DNA of 64,000 nucleotides from Amycolatopsis sp. CA-230715 (GCF_018736145.1 NZ_CP059997.1:6757501-6821500); one strand, 5' to 3'. Shown: positions 30,964-40,481, counted from the stretch's first letter. The notes: a model not told the origin generated them from the letters alone. Made by a program: numbers and translations.

Positions 30964-33900
30964 CCGAATGTCCTTTGTGGACGTCGGGCGGGGTCCACTT
31001 CGGACACGGCGGCGTTCCGGTCCAGTTCCCAGCCCTCGTCGTACGCCGCGGCGAAGGCCGCTTCGCCCAGCGCGGCCCGCCCTCGGTGGGTGAGGTCGTG
31101 TACCCACCGGTGCGCGGGGTCGTGGGCGCCGCGCAGCCGGGCGGCGGCGCCGAGCAGGACGGCGGCTTCGCGGTGCCGCCCGTGCGCGTCGGCGACCGCG
31201 GCCGCGTTCACCGCCACCAGTGACAGGATCGGCAGGTCCCGGGTCTTCAGCGCCGCCGCGTACGCGTTTTTCAGTGCCTTTTCCGCGCCGCTCAGGTCGC
31301 CCGTTTCCAGGCAGAGCCAGACCCGCGTGCTGCCGGCCAGCGTCCGCGCGTGGCCACTGGGGAACGCGGTGCCGCGCAGGCCGTGTTCGGCCGCGTCGAG
31401 CAGCTCCCGTGCGCCGTCGAGATCGCCGAGCCGCACCCGGAAAACGGCACCCCACGCGTCGACGAGGGCCAGCATGTCCGGCGAATTCGTGCGCAGCGCC
31501 TGCTCCCTCGCCGAGACGATCATCGCGTCCGCCCGGTCGATATCGCCGTTGCGGAGGCACAGGTCGATCCAGCGCAGGTCCATGAAGACCTCGTCCCCGC
31601 GGTCGAGCGAACCGAACTCACCAGCCAGCGACCGCGCCTCGCGCAGGTCCGCCAGCGCGCCGTCGAGATCGTCGTACTGCCGGAGCTGCGCGCGGATCGG
31701 CAGCACGTTCGCCCGGCCCCAGCCGTCGCCCGCCTGCTGGAAGCAGGCCAAAGCCGCCTCGACGTCGGGGCGGAGCTTGTCGAGTTCGCCCGCGTTCTCG
31801 GCGAACTCGGCCCGGAACATGCTGACCAGCCCGGACAGCCAGACGTCGTCACCGCCGTCGAGCCGCGCGAGCGCGCTCTCGTCGTCCTGGAGTATCGCGA
31901 GCGTGCCCGTGACGAGAACGCCGTAGAGGCGAGGCAGGCCGGAGTACCCGAGCAGCCGGCCGGCCAGTTCGCGCAGCCGCGCCCGGTCGCCCGCGGTCTC
32001 CTCGGCGGTCCCGCCGGGGAGGTCGGTCCGGCTGAGCAGGTGGATCGCGGTGGCGCAGTCGCGCTCCGGCGTCGGCTCGCCGCCGGGCACCGCCAGTGCT
32101 TCGCCGAGCCAGTAGGCCGCGTCGCGGTGGCGGCCGAACATCTGCCAGTACCAGGCCAGGTTCAGGGCGAGCGCGATCGCGCCGGTGGCGTCGCCGATGT
32201 CGCACCGGCGGCGCAGGGCGGCCAGCGCGTTGTCGTACTCGGCGCTGATGTCGTGCACCGCCGCCTGCTGGCCCGGTCCGCGCAGCCGCGGATCGCACCG
32301 GGCGATCAGCCCGGCGAAGTGCCCCGCGGCCAGGTCGCGGACGGTGCCGAGGTCACCCGACTCCGCCAGGCGGTCGGTGCCGTACTCGCGCAACGACTCC
32401 AGCATGCGGTAGCGACCGGGATCGGGTGCGAGTTGCAGCAGCGACCGGTCGACCAGGTTCGCGAGCAGTTCGGGGACCTCGGCGGCCGGCACCGCGGTGC
32501 CTTCGCAGACCGCGGTGGCCGAGGACGGCGTGACACCACCGGGCAGGATCGAGACGCGGTCGGCGACCGTGCGCTCGTGGTCGCCGAGTAGGTCCCAGCT
32601 CCAGGCGATGACCGCGCGCAGCGTGCGGTGCCGGGGAAGCGCGGTGCGGCTGCCGGTGGTGAGGAGCCGGAACCGGTCGGACAGCCCGGCCGCGAGCTCG
32701 GGCAGCGACATCGTCCGCAGCCGGGCCGCCGCCAGTTCGAGGGCAAGCGGCATCCCGTCGAGGCCGCGGACCAGCAGCCGGACGTCGGGCAGCGAGGTCT
32801 CGTCGACCGCGAAACCGGGACGCACGGCCGCGGCCCGTTCGGCGAACAGGCGTACCGACGCCGCTTCCCTTGCCTGCTCGACGGCGTCGTCCTCGCCGGG
32901 GAGCGCGAGCGGGCCGAGCGGTGCCAGCGCTTCACCGTCGATCGCGAGGGGTTCCCGGCTGGTGGCGAGCACGCGCAGGCCAGGGCAGCGAGCCAGCAGT
33001 GCCGCGACGAGATGCGCCACGGCGTCGATCAGATGCTCGCAGTTGTCGACCAGCAGCAGGCTTTCCCTGCCGCCGAGCCGATCCACGAGCACGTCGAGTT
33101 CGTCGCCTTCGGACCGCGACCTCGCGTCGAACATCGCGCCGCCGCGCAACCCGATCCCGGCGAGCACGGCCGCGCCGATCTTGACCGGCTCGGTGACCGA
33201 GGCGAGGTCGACCATCCAGGTCCCGTCGCGGGTCCAGGGGCGAGCACGGCGGGCCGCTTCGACGGCGAGGCGCGTCTTTCCCGCGCCACCGGGACCGAGG
33301 ACCGTGACCAGGCGACCGGAGGCGAACAAGGCGTCGATCCGGGCGAGGTCGTCGTCACGCCCGAGGAAACTGGTCAGCGGGGCGGGTAGCGTGCTCGCGC
33401 CGGCCTCGGGCGTGCGTCGTTCGGCGCGCAGCAGGCTCAGGTGGCGCTCGCGCAGGGCGGCACCCGGGTCGGTGCCGAAATCGTTGGCGAGTCTCGCGCG
33501 GATCCGTTCGTACAAGGCCAAAGCTTCGGCCTCGAGTCCTTGCGCGGCAAGCGAATCCATGAGCAGCCCCGCCGCCCGCTCGTGGACGGGCTGCTCGGCG
33601 AGCAGGGCGGCCAGGCGAGCGGCGGCCTCCTCGGCACGGCCGAGGAGCAGTTCGGCGGCGGCGAGCTCGGTGACCGCGTCGACGGAGGTGGTGGCGAGCC
33701 TGGTCGCCGTGGCGGGCGCCACCGCGGCGACGACCGGGGGCTCGACGCCGGGGCGATCACCCCACAGCGCCACGGCTTCGCCGAGTACGGCGGCCTCGGC
33801 GATCGGGTCGCCGGTGCGCGCGCGGCCGGTGGCCGCGAGCTGCTCGAACCGCAGCGCGTCCACATCGGACGCTTCCACGTCCAGCCGGTAGCCGCCCGCG

Positions 33901-34163
33901 ACCTGCGTGACGGCCGCGGCCGAGCCGAGTACCCGGCGCAGCCGCGAAACGAGCGCTTGCAGCGCGTGGACGGGATCGGCGGGCGGTTCCTCGGCCCAGA
34001 CCGCGTCGATGAGGGCGCTCTGCCCGACCGGGCGTCCACCGGCCAGCGCCAGCCTGACGACCAGGCCCCGCAACCGCGCGCCGGGAACCGTCAGCACGGT
34101 GTCGCCGCGGGAGACCTGGAAGGTCCCGAGCAGCGTGACGCGAATCCGCGCACCCCCGGTCAT
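30954..34163 (-). CDS. AfsR/SARP-family regulator: BTAD, NB-ARC and TPR domains
   Basis: The 1069-residue protein starts MTGGARIRVTLLGTFQVSRG. Residues about 5-100 are the OmpR-like winged helix of SARPs and 105-245 the BTAD domain. An NB-ARC ATPase follows from about 270 (LTSFLGRDDDLARIDALFA, P-loop LGPGGAGKTRLAVEAA, Walker B SLLLVDNCEHLI), with TPR-like helices to the end. Such regulators activate secondary metabolite genes by binding heptamer direct repeats. It diverges from the FAD monooxygenase at 34274, and GTGTGAGCG repeats lie between. Confidence 0.9.
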   Translation of the reverse strand: MTGGARIRVTLLGTFQVSRGDTVLTVPGARLRGLVVRLALAGGRPVGQSALIDAVWAEEPPADPVHALQALVSRLRRVLGSAAAVTQVAGGYRLDVEASDVDALRFEQLAATGRARTGDPIAEAAVLGEAVALWGDRPGVEPPVVAAVAPATATRLATTSVDAVTELAAAELLLGRAEEAAARLAALLAEQPVHERAAGLLMDSLAAQGLEAEALALYERIRARLANDFGTDPGAALRERHLSLLRAERRTPEAGASTLPAPLTSFLGRDDDLARIDALFASGRLVTVLGPGGAGKTRLAVEAARRARPWTRDGTWMVDLASVTEPVKIGAAVLAGIGLRGGAMFDARSRSEGDELDVLVDRLGGRESLLLVDNCEHLIDAVAHLVAALLARCPGLRVLATSREPLAIDGEALAPLGPLALPGEDDAVEQAREAASVRLFAERAAAVRPGFAVDETSLPDVRLLVRGLDGMPLALELAAARLRTMSLPELAAGLSDRFRLLTTGSRTALPRHRTLRAVIAWSWDLLGDHERTVADRVSILPGGVTPSSATAVCEGTAVPAAEVPELLANLVDRSLLQLAPDPGRYRMLESLREYGTDRLAESGDLGTVRDLAAGHFAGLIARCDPRLRGPGQQAAVHDISAEYDNALAALRRRCDIGDATGAIALALNLAWYWQMFGRHRDAAYWLGEALAVPGGEPTPERDCATAIHLLSRTDLPGGTAEETAGDRARLRELAGRLLGYSGLPRLYGVLVTGTLAILQDDESALARLDGGDDVWLSGLVSMFRAEFAENAGELDKLRPDVEAALACFQQAGDGWGRANVLPIRAQLRQYDDLDGALADLREARSLAGEFGSLDRGDEVFMDLRWIDLCLRNGDIDRADAMIVSAREQALRTNSPDMLALVDAWGAVFRVRLGDLDGARELLDAAEHGLRGTAFPSGHARTLAGSTRVWLCLETGDLSGAEKALKNAYAAALKTRDLPILSLVAVNAAAVADAHGRHREAAVLLGAAARLRGAHDPAHRWVHDLTHRGRAALGEAAFAAAYDEGWELDRNAAVSEVDPARRPQRTFGQG

Positions 34164-34188
34164 ACCCCGATCTTCGCGCAGGACTCGG

Positions 34189-34229
34189 GTGTGAGCGCGA
34201 TGCGCCCCCGTGTGAGCGCGGTGTGAGCG
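34189..34229. promoter_or_regulatory. Candidate SARP heptamer-type direct repeats
   Basis: GTGTGAGCG occurs three times in the same orientation, at 34189-34197, 34210-34218 and 34221-34229, with periods of 21 and 11 bp. SARPs bind direct repeats with 11- or 22-bp period, so this is a candidate target of the adjacent regulator in front of the FAD monooxygenase. Confidence 0.55.
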
Positions 34230-34273
34230 GCGCGCCACAGCCTTGGGGAAACGGCTTCGAAAGGGGATTTCTG

Positions 34274-35764
34274 ATGGACGACGTGGTGATCGTGGGCGCG
34301 GGCCCGGTCGGTCTCTTCCTCGCGGGTGACCTGGGGCTCGCCGGCTGTTCCGTGGTGGTGCTCGAACGGGAACCGGAGCCGGGTTCCCCGTGGCGGGCGG
34401 ATCCGATCGGAATGCGGGGCCTCTCGACGGCCTCGGTCGAGGCCTTCTACAGGCGCGGCATGCTGCACTCGCTGGCGACGGCGTCGGGCGCCGACGAAGA
34501 CCTCGGCGGGGACCCGCGCAGTGCGGGCCACTTCGGGGGCATGGTTCTCGACCCGGCCGATATCGACCTCGCCGCACTGCCGTTCCGCCTGCCCACCCCG
34601 GCGGCGCAGGGCATGTTGACGAGCCTCGAAGCGGTCGAGTCGGTGCTGGCCGAGCGGGCCGTGAAGGTCGGGGTGGAGATCAGGCGCGGCGTCACCGTGG
34701 ACGATCTCGCGCAGGACGAGGAGGGCGTGGTCGTGCGGGCGGGGGAGCGCGAGTACGCGGCGCGCTGGGTCGTCGGCTGCGACGGCGGGCGCAGCGCGGT
34801 GCGCAAGCTCGCGGGCTTCGACTTCGTCGGCACCGAGCCGCAGCTCACCGGGTACGTCATGCTCGCAGAGGTCGCCGATCCGGAGAAGCTGAACCCGTTC
34901 TTCAACCTGACGCCGACGGGCATGTACGTGCGGATGCGCGCCGAAGGGCATCTCGGCGTGATGGATTTCGATGGTGCCGCCTTCGACCGTTCGCAGCCGC
35001 TGACCCGTGACCACCTCCAGTCGGTGCTGCGCCGCGTGTCCGGCACCGACGTGACGCTGACCGACGTACGCCTCGCGTCGAGCTTCACCGACCGGGCAAT
35101 GCGGGCGACGACCTATCGGCGGGGACGCGTCCTGCTGGCGGGCGACGCCGCGCACATCCACTCGCCCCTCGGCGGGCAGGGGCTCAACACCGGTCTCGGC
35201 GACGCCGCGAACCTGGGCTGGAAGCTCGCGGCGACCGTGCGCGGGCACGCGCCGGACGGGCTGCTCGACACCTACGAAGGCGAGCGCCGTCCGATCGCCG
35301 CGCGGGTGCTCGACTGGTCGCGCGCGCAGGTGGCGGTGATGCGGCCGGACCCGTACGCCCAAGCGCTCCAAGGATTCGTCCGCGACCTGCTCGGAACCCG
35401 TGACGGGACGACGTACGCGTTCGAGAGGACCTCGGGGGCCTCGATCCGCTACGACCTCGGCGGCGAGCACCCGCTCGTCGGCCGCAACGCTCCGGACTTC
35501 CACCTCGACGACGGCACCCGCCTCGGCGATCTGCTGCCGGAAGGACGCGGCGTCCTGCTCGATTTCAGCGGCGACCAAGCCCTGCGCTGTTCCGCGACGG
35601 GCTGGGAAGGCCGGATCCGGTACGCCGCGGGCACGGCGAGGAACAACCTCGGCCTGGAGGCAGTGCTCGTCCGGCCGGACGGCTTCGTCGCCTGGGCGGG
35701 CGCTGCGTTCCCCGAAGCGTTCGAGCCCGCCGCGAGCCGGTGGTTCGGCAACCCGGTCGCCTGA
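34274..35764 (+). CDS. FAD-dependent aromatic hydroxylase (PheA/TetX/RdmE type)
   Basis: The 496-residue class A flavoprotein hydroxylase has the GxGxxG FAD motif VVIVGAGPVGLFLAGDL, the DG motif VVGCDGGRSAVRKLAGFDF and the GD motif RVLLAGDAAHIHSPLGGQGL with NTGLGDAANLGWKL. A thioredoxin-like C-terminal domain (GRNAPDFHLDDGTRLGDLL) is typical of polyketide-tailoring hydroxylases. It needs NAD(P)H and O2. Start ATG 34274 follows GAAAGGGG. It is likely under control of the divergent SARP regulator. Confidence 0.88.
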   Translation: MDDVVIVGAGPVGLFLAGDLGLAGCSVVVLEREPEPGSPWRADPIGMRGLSTASVEAFYRRGMLHSLATASGADEDLGGDPRSAGHFGGMVLDPADIDLAALPFRLPTPAAQGMLTSLEAVESVLAERAVKVGVEIRRGVTVDDLAQDEEGVVVRAGEREYAARWVVGCDGGRSAVRKLAGFDFVGTEPQLTGYVMLAEVADPEKLNPFFNLTPTGMYVRMRAEGHLGVMDFDGAAFDRSQPLTRDHLQSVLRRVSGTDVTLTDVRLASSFTDRAMRATTYRRGRVLLAGDAAHIHSPLGGQGLNTGLGDAANLGWKLAATVRGHAPDGLLDTYEGERRPIAARVLDWSRAQVAVMRPDPYAQALQGFVRDLLGTRDGTTYAFERTSGASIRYDLGGEHPLVGRNAPDFHLDDGTRLGDLLPEGRGVLLDFSGDQALRCSATGWEGRIRYAAGTARNNLGLEAVLVRPDGFVAWAGAAFPEAFEPAASRWFGNPVA

Positions 35765-35799
35765 ATCCCTTTTGTCCCAACGAATTCGAGGAGTACCTG

Positions 35800-36462
35800 A
35801 TGACAATCACCCTGCGCGACGGGAGCACCGTGCTGTTCACCGGCGATTCGATCACCGACCGCGGGCGGCTCGCCAGCGAGGAGGGGCTCGGGTCCGGTTA
35901 CCCGCTGCGCGTCGCGGGCGAATGGGGGTTCCGGCACCCGGAACGCACCATCACCTGGCTGAACACGGCGATCGCGGACAACAAGGTGTCGGATCTCGAA
36001 GCCCGCTGGCAGGCGGACGTGCTCGACGCGCGCCCGGACGTGGTGTCGATCCTCGTCGGCATCAACGACGTCGGCTGGCACTCGTACGACCCGGACGGCC
36101 GCGTGATCGGAGCGGCGGAGTACGCGGCCGGGTACGACCGCCTGCTCGCCCCGCTGGCCGAGACCGGCGCCGAGCTGATCCTCATCGAGCCGTTCCTGCT
36201 CCCGATCCGCGGCAGCGTCGAAGTCGGCGACGCGCACCTCGGCGAAAAAGTCAGGAAGGAGTGGCGCGCGGACCTGGACCCGAAGATCCAGGTCGTGCGC
36301 GAACTCGCCGCCAAATACGGCGCGCACCTGCTCGCCGCCGACGGCATGTTCGCCGGGCTCGCCGCGAAGACCGGGCCGGAGTACTGGGCGGCGGACGGCG
36401 TGCATCCGACACCGGCCGGGGACGCCGCGCTCGCCGCAGCCTGGTTGCACTTGGTGGATTAG
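35800..36462 (+). CDS. SGNH/GDSL-type hydrolase
   Basis: The 220-residue esterase-fold protein has block I VLFTGDSITDRGRLASE, block III SILVGINDVGWHSYD and block V AADGVHPTPAGDAAL with the catalytic Asp/His. There is no signal peptide, so it acts in the cytoplasm, probably as a deacetylase or esterase on a small molecule or sugar. GAGGAG precedes the ATG. It follows the FAD hydroxylase by 35 bp and may be in its transcript; it meets the arsC-like gene tail to tail with a 4-bp overlap. Confidence 0.88.
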   Translation: MTITLRDGSTVLFTGDSITDRGRLASEEGLGSGYPLRVAGEWGFRHPERTITWLNTAIADNKVSDLEARWQADVLDARPDVVSILVGINDVGWHSYDPDGRVIGAAEYAAGYDRLLAPLAETGAELILIEPFLLPIRGSVEVGDAHLGEKVRKEWRADLDPKIQVVRELAAKYGAHLLAADGMFAGLAAKTGPEYWAADGVHPTPAGDAALAAAWLHLVD

Positions 36463-36809
36463 ACGATCCGGCGGAGCGCTTCCTCGTCCCTGCCGACCAC
36501 GGCGGTCTGCCCGTCGACCAGGATCGGCCGCTGGATCAGCACCGGGTTGTCCGCCAGCAGCCCGATCCAGCGTTCGCGGTTCGCGGCGTCGCGCGGCAGG
36601 TCCGCGAGGCCGAGCTCCTTCGCGACGGGTTCGGCGGTGCGCGTGATGTCCCACGGCTCCGCGCCGAGCTTGCCGAGGACCTCGGTGAGCTCGGCCGCGG
36701 TCGGCGGGGCGTCGAGGTAGCGGCGCTCGGTGTACTCCGCGCCGGAGTCGTCGAGCGCCTTCTTCGCGGCCCGCGACTTGGAGCAGCGCGGGTTGTGCCA
36801 GATCTCCAT
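36459..36809 (-). CDS. ArsC/Spx-family (arsenate reductase-like) protein
   Basis: The 116-residue thioredoxin-fold protein has WHNPRCSKSRAAKKALDDSG with the single catalytic cysteine, and DNPVLIQRPILVDGQTAVVG with the arginine that binds arsenate or glutathione-type anions. The family includes arsenate reductases and YfgD/Spx-like proteins; without an ars operon nearby the substrate is uncertain. ATG 36809 is the natural start; a much longer open frame upstream belongs to shadows. Confidence 0.87.
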   Translation of the reverse strand: MEIWHNPRCSKSRAAKKALDDSGAEYTERRYLDAPPTAAELTEVLGKLGAEPWDITRTAEPVAKELGLADLPRDAANRERWIGLLADNPVLIQRPILVDGQTAVVGRDEEALRRIV

Positions 36810-36826
36810 GCCACCATCATCGGTGG

Positions 36827-38386
36827 TCACGATGGGCGGCACCGCACCGGGTTCTGCAGATCGGCGCACGGGCGGTGGCCGTGGGAGCGGATGATGTCCA
36901 TGCCGACCTGGTTGGTCAGGTAGCGCAGGAAGCTGGCGGCGAGGGAGTCGGACTTGGGCTCGCTGAAGGTGTAGGCGTATTCGGTCTGCCAGAAGGGGAA
37001 CATCCCGCGGTCCGTCGTGTCCAAAGTGGACTGCTGGCCGTCGATGCGCACCTTGACGACGTCCTGCTTCGTCTTCTGGCGGTCCGTGGCGGCGCCGAGT
37101 TCGACGTACCCGATCGAGCCGGGTGTGTTCGCGACGGCGTTCAGCACCGCGGTCGTGTCCCCTTGGCGGCAGCGGGTGACCTGGCCGCGCAGGTCGGTCT
37201 TCGGCTGCTCGCAGTCGGTGGAGTTCTCGCCGGGCTCGCTGAACCCGAGGACGCGTTGTTCCAGGGTGGCCCTGGTGCCGGACGAGGATTCCCGGTCGAC
37301 GAGGCGGACCGGCAGGTCGTTCTTCGCCCCGATGTCCTTCCACGCGCCGACCCGTCCGCCGAAGACGTCTTTGACCTGAGCCAGGGTGAGGTCCTCGACA
37401 CCGGTGTTCTTGTTGGCCACCAGGGTGAAGAGCTGGAGCGCGACCGGGCGCTGGATCAGCTCGGGGAGCTTCTGCCCCTTCACCTCGGTCTTCAGCCCGT
37501 CGGAAAACGCCACCACGTCCGGGCTCCTGCTGTTGTTCAGCTGCTCGAGGCCGTTGGTGCTGCCGGTCATCTCGGCCTGGAAACCGCTTCCCTGGCAGGA
37601 TTTCGCGTAGGCGGCCATGGCCTCCCGCACGATGGGTTCGAAGGCCGTCGAGCCGGTGACCGTGAGCCGACCCGTCGCGCAGTCCAGCGGCGCTGGTTTG
37701 TCGCTGAACTGATCGAGGACGAAGGGTTCGGCGGAGGCGATGGCCACGAGCGCGACGATCAGCGCGACGATCCACCGTGGTATGCCGGTGAAGCTCTCGG
37801 TCTTCTTGATCTCCCCGCTCCCGAGACCGGTCTTGATGCTGCCGTCGACCGTGGGGTGGGCGAGTTCGCCGCCGTCGGGGCTTTCGAGAACGGCCAGCAC
37901 CTTGTAGTGCTGGCCGGGGTTCAACGGGACCCTCGGCAGCTCGATGACACCTTCGGTCTGTCCCGGACTCTCGACGTTTCGCGTGTTCAACCCCGAATCG
38001 GGACTGAAGTGTGCGGTCGAAAGCGTCTTGTGGAGATCGGCCACCACCAGTCCGGCCACGGTGCGTCCCGGGAACTTGAACCTGATCCCGACTTTGGATT
38101 CGTTGGGGCTGGCGTAGTCGTGGGTGTCGATGTTCGTCGTGCCGGTGTTTTCTATGCGCAGCAGGACGAACGACGGGTTCTGCAGCGGTGTTTCGTCGTC
38201 GTTCTCCAGTTGCAGCTGCTGCCACGCGCCCGCGTGCTCCCTGCCGACGTCGGTCGCCGTCGCGTTCATCTGGATCCGGTAGCCGAGCTGCTTGCGGCCG
38301 ACGAAGGCGAACTCCCACAGGAACGCGACGATCGGGACGAGCGCGCCGACCAGCGCCAGGACCAGTTCCCAGGGAAAGTCGGCCAC
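36827..38386 (-). CDS. Membrane-anchored PstS-like phosphate-binding protein
   Basis: The 519-residue protein starts at GTG 38386 (VADFPWELVLALVGALVPIV) after GGAGG. It has a first membrane helix at about 5-25, a beta-rich domain of about 170 residues, a second helix near 200-220 (RWIVALIVALVAIASAEP) and then a PBP-like domain with GRLTVTGSTAFEPIVREAM, EMTGSTNGLEQL and DRESSSGTRATLEQ, the PstS phosphate-cradle motifs. Normal PstS proteins are lipoproteins next to pstCAB, which are absent here. This looks like a tethered phosphate-sensing receptor. Confidence 0.8.
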   Translation of the reverse strand: MADFPWELVLALVGALVPIVAFLWEFAFVGRKQLGYRIQMNATATDVGREHAGAWQQLQLENDDETPLQNPSFVLLRIENTGTTNIDTHDYASPNESKVGIRFKFPGRTVAGLVVADLHKTLSTAHFSPDSGLNTRNVESPGQTEGVIELPRVPLNPGQHYKVLAVLESPDGGELAHPTVDGSIKTGLGSGEIKKTESFTGIPRWIVALIVALVAIASAEPFVLDQFSDKPAPLDCATGRLTVTGSTAFEPIVREAMAAYAKSCQGSGFQAEMTGSTNGLEQLNNSRSPDVVAFSDGLKTEVKGQKLPELIQRPVALQLFTLVANKNTGVEDLTLAQVKDVFGGRVGAWKDIGAKNDLPVRLVDRESSSGTRATLEQRVLGFSEPGENSTDCEQPKTDLRGQVTRCRQGDTTAVLNAVANTPGSIGYVELGAATDRQKTKQDVVKVRIDGQQSTLDTTDRGMFPFWQTEYAYTFSEPKSDSLAASFLRYLTNQVGMDIIRSHGHRPCADLQNPVRCRPS

Positions 38387-38584
38387 GACCGCCTCCGGTA
38401 TCGGGGGAGCACGCAAAGGACCGAACCACCGTAGTGAGCGCGCGGGACGTCACACCGCGTTCCGGCGGGCTTTTCGCCTGCTGTTCACCGGCCGTTGTCC
38501 GCGCACCCGCGCTGACACCGCGTGCCAGGTCGGTACCAGGCGGGTGTGCGCGCCCTGCCAGCGCGCGGCACCAGTCTCGGGGGC

Positions 38585-39724
38585 ATGCCTCAGTCAACTC
38601 ATGTCACGATCATCGGCGCCGGTCTCGCCGGCCTCACCCTGGCCAGGGTCCTGCACCTCCACGGCATCCGCGCCACCGTCCACGAAGCCGAACCTTCCCC
38701 GGCCGCGCGCGCTCAGGGCGGCATGCTCGACATCCACGACTACAACGGCCAACGCGCCGTCGAAGCGGCGGATCTGATGGACGAGTTCCGGGAACTGGTC
38801 CTGGAGGGCCGCCAAGCGATGCGGTTCGTCGGCAAGGACGGGACCGTCGTGTTCGAGAAGGCCGACGACGGCACCGGCGGCCGTCCCGAGGTGCAGCGCG
38901 GCGAGCTGCGCCAGCTGCTGCTCGACTCGCTCCCGCCCGGCACCGTCGAGTGGGGCCGCAAGGTCGACGGCGTCCGCGACCTCGGCGATGGCCGTCACGA
39001 GGTGGGCTTCACCGACGGCACCACGACCGAAACGAGCCTGCTGGTCGGCGCCGACGGCGCCTGGTCCCGCGTCCGGCCGCTACTGTCCGGTGCCGTACCG
39101 GCGTACACCGGGGACACGTTCGTCGAGACCTGGCTGCACGACGCCGACGAGCGCCACCCGGTCGCCGCGAAGACCGTCGGCGGCGGGACCCTGATCGCGG
39201 CGGAGCAGGACCGGGCGATCAACGCCCATCGGGAGCGCGGCGGGACCCTGCACACCTACGTGATCCTGACCAGGTCCCAGGAGTGGTTCGCCGCGATCGA
39301 CTTCACGGACCCCGTCGTGGCCACCGCCCGGATCGCGGGCGAGTTCGACGGCTGGGCACCGGAGCTCACCGCGCTGATCACCGACGCCGACACCGCACCC
39401 GTTCCGCGCCCGATCTTCGCCCTGCCGACCGGGCACCGGTGGGACCGGCGGCCGGGGGTGACCCTCATCGGCGACGCCGCCCACCTCGCGGCCCCGGACG
39501 GTGAAGGCGCCAACAACGCGATGCTCGACGGCGCGGAACTCGGCGCCGCTCTCGCCGCGCACCTCGGCGACGTCGAAGCGGCTCTCACCGAGTTCGAGGA
39601 CGCGATGTCCACCCGCAACGCCACGCCCACCGACGGCGCCGAGTTCGTCGAGGAGGTCTTCGGCGGCACCCTGCCCCAGGAACTGAGCGACCTGATCACC
39701 GGGTTCCAGCAGCAACCTTCGTGA
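38585..39724 (+). CDS. FAD-dependent monooxygenase (TetX/kynurenine hydroxylase-like)
   Basis: The 379-residue protein has the FAD-binding HVTIIGAGLAGLTLARVLHL, substrate-loop GGMLDIHDYNGQRAVE, GADGAWSRVRPLLSG and GVTLIGDAAHLAAPDGEGAN motifs characteristic of the TetX branch of class A flavin monooxygenases. The GGMLDIH pattern is shared with tetracycline-inactivating and related enzymes, but the substrate here cannot be predicted. The product is cytosolic. It stands alone, divergent from the PstS-like gene. Confidence 0.87.
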   Translation: MPQSTHVTIIGAGLAGLTLARVLHLHGIRATVHEAEPSPAARAQGGMLDIHDYNGQRAVEAADLMDEFRELVLEGRQAMRFVGKDGTVVFEKADDGTGGRPEVQRGELRQLLLDSLPPGTVEWGRKVDGVRDLGDGRHEVGFTDGTTTETSLLVGADGAWSRVRPLLSGAVPAYTGDTFVETWLHDADERHPVAAKTVGGGTLIAAEQDRAINAHRERGGTLHTYVILTRSQEWFAAIDFTDPVVATARIAGEFDGWAPELTALITDADTAPVPRPIFALPTGHRWDRRPGVTLIGDAAHLAAPDGEGANNAMLDGAELGAALAAHLGDVEAALTEFEDAMSTRNATPTDGAEFVEEVFGGTLPQELSDLITGFQQQPS

Positions 39725-39809
39725 TCCGGTTCCGGTCGACGGGGACGCCGGGCCTGCCGCGGACAAGAGGGAGCGACAGGGTGGCACAGAACCCGCGGAG
39801 GCAGGGGAC

Positions 39810-40481
39810 ATGACGCTGGGACAGGTACTGGCGAACGAGGTCGGCGCGGCGGTGGTGACGGTCGCGGTGCACGCGTCGGATCCGTTGACCGGGCTCGGTG
39901 CGGCGAGCATCTTGGACGCCGACGCGCGGCTGAGACTGCTCGGCGGCGGCGAATCCGCCTCCGCCGAGGTGATCGTGGTCGTCGAAGACTCCGTCGACGA
40001 CGGCACCTTCGCGCTCCTGCGCGAGATCCGCGACGCGTCGCGGCTCGACCACCCGCCGCGGTGCGTCATCGTCACCGACCACTTCCGGAGCGAAGTGCTG
40101 ATGACGGCGATCGAATGCGGGATGTCCGCGTTGCTGCCGCGGCGCACGATGACCGGGGAGGACCTGGCGCAGGCCGTCGTCGCGGTCAGCAGGGGCGTGG
40201 CCCAGCTGCCGCCGCGGCTGCAGGGCGATCTCCTGGAGCGGCTCGACCGCATGCGGCGCGATGTGCTCGAACCCCACGGCCTGACGCTGCTGGGGCTGTC
40301 CGTGCGCGAGCGGGAAGTGCTGCGGTTGCTGGCCGACGGGCACGGCACCGAGGAGATCGCCATCAGGCTGACCTACTCGGAGAGCACCGTGAAGAACGTG
40401 CTCCACGGCCTCATGCGCCGCTACCACTTCACCACCCGGGCCCACGCGGTCGCCTTCGCCGTGCGGGCCGGCGTGATCTAG
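39810..40481 (+). CDS. LuxR/NarL-type regulator with an atypical receiver-like domain
   Basis: The 223-residue protein has a C-terminal LuxR helix-turn-helix (about 155-215: GLSVREREVLRLLADGHGTE, then YSESTVKNVLHGLMRRYHF). The N-terminal 120 residues have a receiver-like fold pattern (VTVAVHASDPLTGLG, VVVEDSVDDGTFALL, CVIVTDHFRSEVL), but the usual phospho-acceptor context is replaced by VVVEDSVDDG. No kinase is adjacent. It may be a phosphorylation-independent regulator. GGAGG precedes the ATG. Confidence 0.85.
   Translation: MTLGQVLANEVGAAVVTVAVHASDPLTGLGAASILDADARLRLLGGGESASAEVIVVVEDSVDDGTFALLREIRDASRLDHPPRCVIVTDHFRSEVLMTAIECGMSALLPRRTMTGEDLAQAVVAVSRGVAQLPPRLQGDLLERLDRMRRDVLEPHGLTLLGLSVREREVLRLLADGHGTEEIAIRLTYSESTVKNVLHGLMRRYHFTTRAHAVAFAVRAGVI

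Noticed and set aside
36827..38386. A complete Pst phosphate ABC transporter operon
   Set aside because: No permease or ATPase genes flank the PstS-like gene; the neighbours are an ArsC-like protein and an FAD monooxygenase.
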